Source of the DNA: Entomortierella parvispora
Lineage: Eukaryota > Mortierellomycota > Mortierellomycetes > Mortierellales > Mortierellaceae
Length of the DNA stretch: 64,000 nt
NCBI GenBank assembly: GCA_963573315.1
Contig: OY752149.1
Coordinates: 744,001 to 808,000 of the forward strand
Direction: 5' to 3'
Below, piece after piece: positions 59,789 to 64,000 of this stretch. Below the pieces are notes generated by a model. It was given only the letters and a program-made list of their open reading frames with translations, searched no databases and was not told the origin of the DNA. Position 1 is the stretch's first letter. Every line of letters begins with the position of its first letter. The translations under genes were made by a program, and so were the position numbers.

Positions 59789-62700
59789 ATGCACCCCACG
59801 GTCGAGTATGAAGGCTAGAACCCGTCCTGTCACTGGCATTTGTTGCCACCATAAGTTGTCGCATTGCTAATGTTGTTTTTGTCTTTTTAAACATTACGCA
59901 GCGTCATCGAGAATGCCTTGCCTTTGGTTTACGCAGGTCTCTCCGCTGCCGTCATCTTCTATCTCTCACGGAAGCCTGTCCGTCTTGACGACCAGGATAG
60001 TTCTCAGGGGCTCGACGATTATCTCGAAAACGTCCCCGAGGTCGATCAACAAAGTGACTTGAACGCCGTCCGTCCATCTAACGAGCCTGAGGACGGAGGT
60101 GCTTTATTTCCTATTGATCTCGTTCGGTTTACCCTGACAGTCTTGCAACTTGGACTGGCCTTTTTTGTCTTGGTTCTGACATATTCTAACGAAAGCGGTC
60201 ATCGCCCTGACAGTGACGGCGGGGATGATGATGATGATCGACATGGCTACCAATTCAAGATCGCGAGTGAGACTGTTCAGATCGTCGCTTGGTCGTACAT
60301 GCTCATCCTTTCGACAATCCACCTATTCCGTCGAAGGATTTCGCATCAATTTTGGATTCGTCCGCAGATGGACATTTTTTACACACTGGAGTGGCTATTG
60401 TCGTCAATCGAGATCTCACGAGTCTTTGGATTCTTGATGAACTCTCCAGTCTCGAAATGGCCAACTTGGATCCTGATCGAACACGTGAAGTGGATAACTC
60501 TTGCGCTCTTGCTCTGGACTACGCTCGTGACGAAACCCTTCCCCGGGCCCGCCCCGAAAAACTACAGAGATCCAGCAGAGACAGTGGATAGACCCAGCGC
60601 AAAAGAGTATGCCTCCTCGCTCTACTCGCAACTGACATTTTCCTGGGTGAACCCCATGATCTATCTGGGCTACAAGCGACCAGTTCAGGATAAGGACTTA
60701 CCTTGGCTCGAAGTTCAGGACCAGGCCTGGTGGTCGGTTCAAAACTTTTTGTCCATGAGGTATGTTGTAGTGCAGTCAAATGTGATGATTTGAATTTGGT
60801 GGCAATTCTTGTCCAAACTCATATTATTTTTTTTTGTTTTTTGTTTGTGCGTACCGTGGTGGTTAGAACGAAGAGAAGCACGTTTGTCCGAGCTCTAATC
60901 TCTGCCGTGGGTTACGATGCCTTTATCCAATTCCTTTGGGCCGTGCCATGGTCCCTCTTCATGACAGCATCGCCGTACTGCCTCAACAAGATTGTTCAGT
61001 ATGTGGAATGTAAAGATTGCGGCCCGCCAACCTGGAAGGAATACATCTGGATTTTTGCTCTGTTCGGAGCTCAGGTTCTGGAGTCTTTGTCGATGCAAGC
61101 AGCTCTGCACCGAGGTCGTCGTATGTATATTCACGTTACCGCCATTTGTAACTCGCTTATCTTTACAAAGACACTCCGAAGAAAGGATATGGGCTCCCCG
61201 AACAAGTCCAAGAACGAGAAATCAGACGACAATGATGAAAGCAATGAAGATGGCGACGATAGTGATGGAGTCGAGAACAAGGATGGCAGCCTGAACATCG
61301 CCAGTAAGTTTTTCTATCGTTTTTATTTTTTTTTATTTTATTTTATTTTATTTTATTTTATTTTATTTTATTTTATTTTATTTTATTTTATTTTTTTTTA
61401 TTTTATTTTTTTTTTTTTTATTTTATTTTTTTTTTTTTGGTTGTCATGTACACATCGCTGCATCAAACCTATCGTCTGATCTTTTGCGTTGCTATCTCTA
61501 GATCTGGTGGCTGTCGATTTGAAAAAGATGGAAGAGTGTATTTGCTACCTGTTTTACATCTACGGATTCCCCTTACAGTTCGTTGTGGCTGCGTTCCAGC
61601 TCTACTTCCTTCTTGGCAACGCTGCTTTGGTCGGTATGGCCTTCCTTGTGGTCACCGTCCCACTCCCCACCTGGTTTTACTCCCTTATCATGAAGCTGCT
61701 GAAGGATGTCATGAACACCAAGGACGAGCGTATGGAAATTTTGAATGAGATGTTATCCGCCATTCGAATTGTAAAGTTCTTTGGATGGGAATCCAAGTTT
61801 GTCGAAAAGATTCGAGCCGCTCGTGTCAAAGAACTGAAACAGACGAGAAAGTCGGCTGTCAACATTCTCTTGGCTGAGGCAGCATGGATGGTCATGCCGA
61901 TCTTGAACACGATCGTGGTGTTTTTCGCGTACACAAAGATTTTTCACCAAACCATGTCGGCTTCCGTCATCTTCACGACCCTGGCCCTGATGAATATCAT
62001 GAGAACCTCCATGAACTTCTTCCCTCAAGAAGTCATCACCTTCCTCCGAACTATTGTCGCGGTGCGTCGTATCAGTCAGTTCTTGGACGAGGAGGAGGTC
62101 AAGCGGGATACCACTGTGACAAAGATTACGACCGGCAAGAGCAAAGCCATTGATGGTGACGCGCCGCCGGTCATTGGATTTGTCAATGCCTCCTACACCT
62201 GGCCCAACAAGGAACACAAGATCGCTATCAAGACTGCCAAGAAGGAGTCCCTGTTCAAGAGGATCAAGGCAAAGATATCCAGAAGCCCCAAGATCGCTGT
62301 GGAGCCTACTGAGGAAACAGTTGCACCCCAAGAACGATTCAAACTGAAGAATATTAGTGCGGATTTTCCCGTCGGTCAGTTTTCTGTTATTGTTGGTCCT
62401 ACCGGATCAGGCAAGTCTGCTCTTTTGCTGGCTCTTCTTGGTGAACTTGAACTTCTCGAGGGTGCCATGTACCTTCCCCGACGCGACTATGGCGACCATC
62501 GTGTCTCCGGTCGCGGGTCAGGAATTGCGTACGCTGCACAAACGGCCTGGCTGCAAAATTCGACGATTCGCGATAATATCCTGTTTGGCAAGGCGCTTAA
62601 TCAAGATCGATACGAGGCTGTCCTCGAAGGATGTGCCCTGACCCCCGATTTGGAGACATTTGAGGCTGGAGACGAGACAGAGATTGGTGAACAAGGAATC

Positions 62701-64000
62701 ACACTCTCTGGAGGGCAGAAACAGCGCGTTGCTCTCGCTCGTGCATTATACTCGGACGCGACTGTGTTGCTCTTGGACGATTGTCTGTCTGCTGTGGATT
62801 CTCATACTGGAAAACAGCTCTTCCAGACATTGACGGGACCGCTGGTGGAGGGTCGAACTGTGATCATGGTCACCCATCAGGCTCAATTGACTCTGAATGC
62901 CGCTCGCTACGTTCTTGTGTTGAACAAGGGCGAAGTCCTTGGCTCTGGCACCCCCGAGGAAGCCGTTGCCAACAAATGGATCGATAACGTTATTTTGACG
63001 AACCCGGTTTCGGATGAGGAGAACGAAGTCAGTACTCTAGATGAAGCTGACAACCCAAAGAAGATCAGCAAGGTCAACAAACCCAAGACAGCGACAAAAC
63101 TGACTGAAGACGAGAAAAAGGCAGAAGGGTCGGTCGCTTGGAGGGTCTACAAGACCTATTTGGTGGCATCCGGAGGGTTCCGCTTCTGGATTTTTATTTT
63201 GTCGCTCTACGGTCTCCGCATTGTTGTCGATGTCAGTCAGTCCGCCTGGTTGGCTGTCTGGGCCAACAAGTTGGCGGAGGAAACTGGATCCTTGGTTCGT
63301 CAAGCATTCAATGGCGTGGCTCCCGCTGCTGTCGCCCAGACTCTTTATTCGGCTTTCAGTCCCCGCAACAACGGCGCCGGTATGACTGGCGAACTCACGT
63401 CCAAGTTCTTTGGATCTAGTACAAGCAATGACCTCCTGTCCAACTCTGGAGATAACAACGCAGACTACTACCTTGGTGTCTATGTGTTTATCGGTTTATT
63501 CGTGATGGCCTTTGTGACATACACGGAATACGCATCTATCTATGGAAGCATGCGTGCATCTCAAGTATTGCATGATCAACTCCTCTTCAAGATCTCGCGT
63601 GCCAAGGTTCGATTCTTTGACACGACGCCAATTGGACGTGTGACCAACCGCTTCAGTTCCGACATTGCGACGATTGATGATAATGTGATGCGAGCCCTTA
63701 TCGGTTTTGTTTTGTCCGTCATCTCGGGTATCAGTGTTGTCGTCATCATCTCTTTCAGCACCCCTTCGTTCTTGATTGCGGCGGTCTTTATCATGGCAGT
63801 CTATGCCGTCATCGGATCCTTGTACGTGCCAATCTCGCGTGATCTCAAGCGCTTGAACTCGAATTCGCGGTCGCCTATTTTGAATCATTTCAACGAGACA
63901 TTGACGGGATTGGCGACGATCCGTGCCTTTGGATTCGAGAAGCGATTCATGTCCAGGAACTTGGTAACGGTTGATAACAATAACCGCACGTTCTTCTTGC
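59789..64000 (+). CDS. ABCC/MRP-type full ABC transporter (3' end outside window)
   Basis: Exons: 59789-59805 (MHPTV plus two bases), 59902-60759, 60867-61303 and 61502 to beyond 64000; about 1270 residues are visible. Membrane spans before the first core domain suggest an extra N-terminal TMD0. The first six-helix core follows (about 61500-62060). NBD1 has Walker A GPTGSGKS, signature LSGGQKQR and Walker B VLLLDDCLSAVD. The second membrane domain (YASIYGSMRASQVLHDQLL, PIGRVTNRFSSD) runs to the window end, so NBD2 is not seen. The domain order is that of vacuolar Ycf1/Bpt1/Ybt1 proteins, which move glutathione conjugates or organic anions. NBD1 carries a Lys-rich insert before Walker A (KTAKKESLFKRIKAKISRSP). 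The 17-nt first exon is inferred. Confidence 0.9.
61320..61438 (+). repeat. (TTTTA)n microsatellite in ABC transporter intron 3
   Basis: About 119 bp of TTTTA units with T-runs fill most of the 198-nt third intron (61304-61501), which makes it longer than its neighbours. Confidence 0.95.

Overview
The window reads as nuclear DNA of a filamentous fungus, most likely an early-diverging one of the Mortierella type (Mucoromycota). This is inferred from gene content and architecture. Genes carry short GT-AG introns (mostly 50-290 nt), CT-rich leaders and occasional TATA boxes. The gene set includes a WNK-type kinase with an OSR1_C-like domain, a decayed Crinkler-type effector gene (CRN header, P-loop NTPase, REase-like nuclease), MFSD1, RagC/Gtr2, mitochondrial LeuRS and a fungal-type biotin synthase. 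No operons, CRISPR arrays, rRNA or tRNA genes were seen.

Layout. 0-5.5 kb: the C-terminal end of an LRR/F-box-like gene, then a minus-strand WNK kinase, then about 2 kb of low-complexity DNA with a TATA box and a possible microprotein ORF. 5.5-12 kb: the complete PP2A scaffold subunit (HEAT repeats, 8 exons, one GC-AG intron), RPS3 convergent to it, and an MFSD1 transporter divergent from RPS3. 12-21 kb: about 9 kb with no supported gene, containing simple repeats, one hairpin and a striking cluster of six CGTTAGA/TCTAACG motifs. 21-26.7 kb: a polyQ bZIP factor with a CCAAT/TATA promoter and a 5'UTR intron, convergent with an 850-aa dual-specificity phosphatase. 26.7-31.4 kb: mostly empty, with one acidic hypothetical ORF and a kinase relic. 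31.4-33.8 kb: CCT1/TCP1-alpha. 33.8-39 kb: an island of broken genes (unknown relic with a perfect hairpin, Crinkler-type pseudogene with at least four lesions, and a secreted-protein pseudogene that keeps its TATA box). 39-42.5 kb: a TBC RabGAP whose N-terminus runs towards a 200-N assembly gap beside a long GA repeat. 45.9-54.8 kb: GTR2 (RagC/D), BIO2 and mitochondrial LeuRS. 55.1-55.5 kb: a two-copy 168-bp repeat. 56.3-58.2 kb: an ALDH8-like dehydrogenase. 59.8 kb to the end: an ABCC/MRP transporter cut by the window edge.

How they fit together. The genes are mainly housekeeping and not co-regulated by position. Several touch TOR, endomembrane or vacuolar biology (Gtr2, the PP2A scaffold, the RabGAP, MFSD1, ABCC), but I read that as coincidence unless synteny says otherwise. 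The accessory material is concentrated at 30.2-38.7 kb. Exon coordinates were derived by hand from splice consensus and reading-frame continuity. Every complete multi-exon model given (TPD3, RPS3, MFSD1, CCT1, GTR2, BIO2, LeuRS, ALDH) closes in phase at a length typical of its family. Nothing here was checked by alignment or database search.
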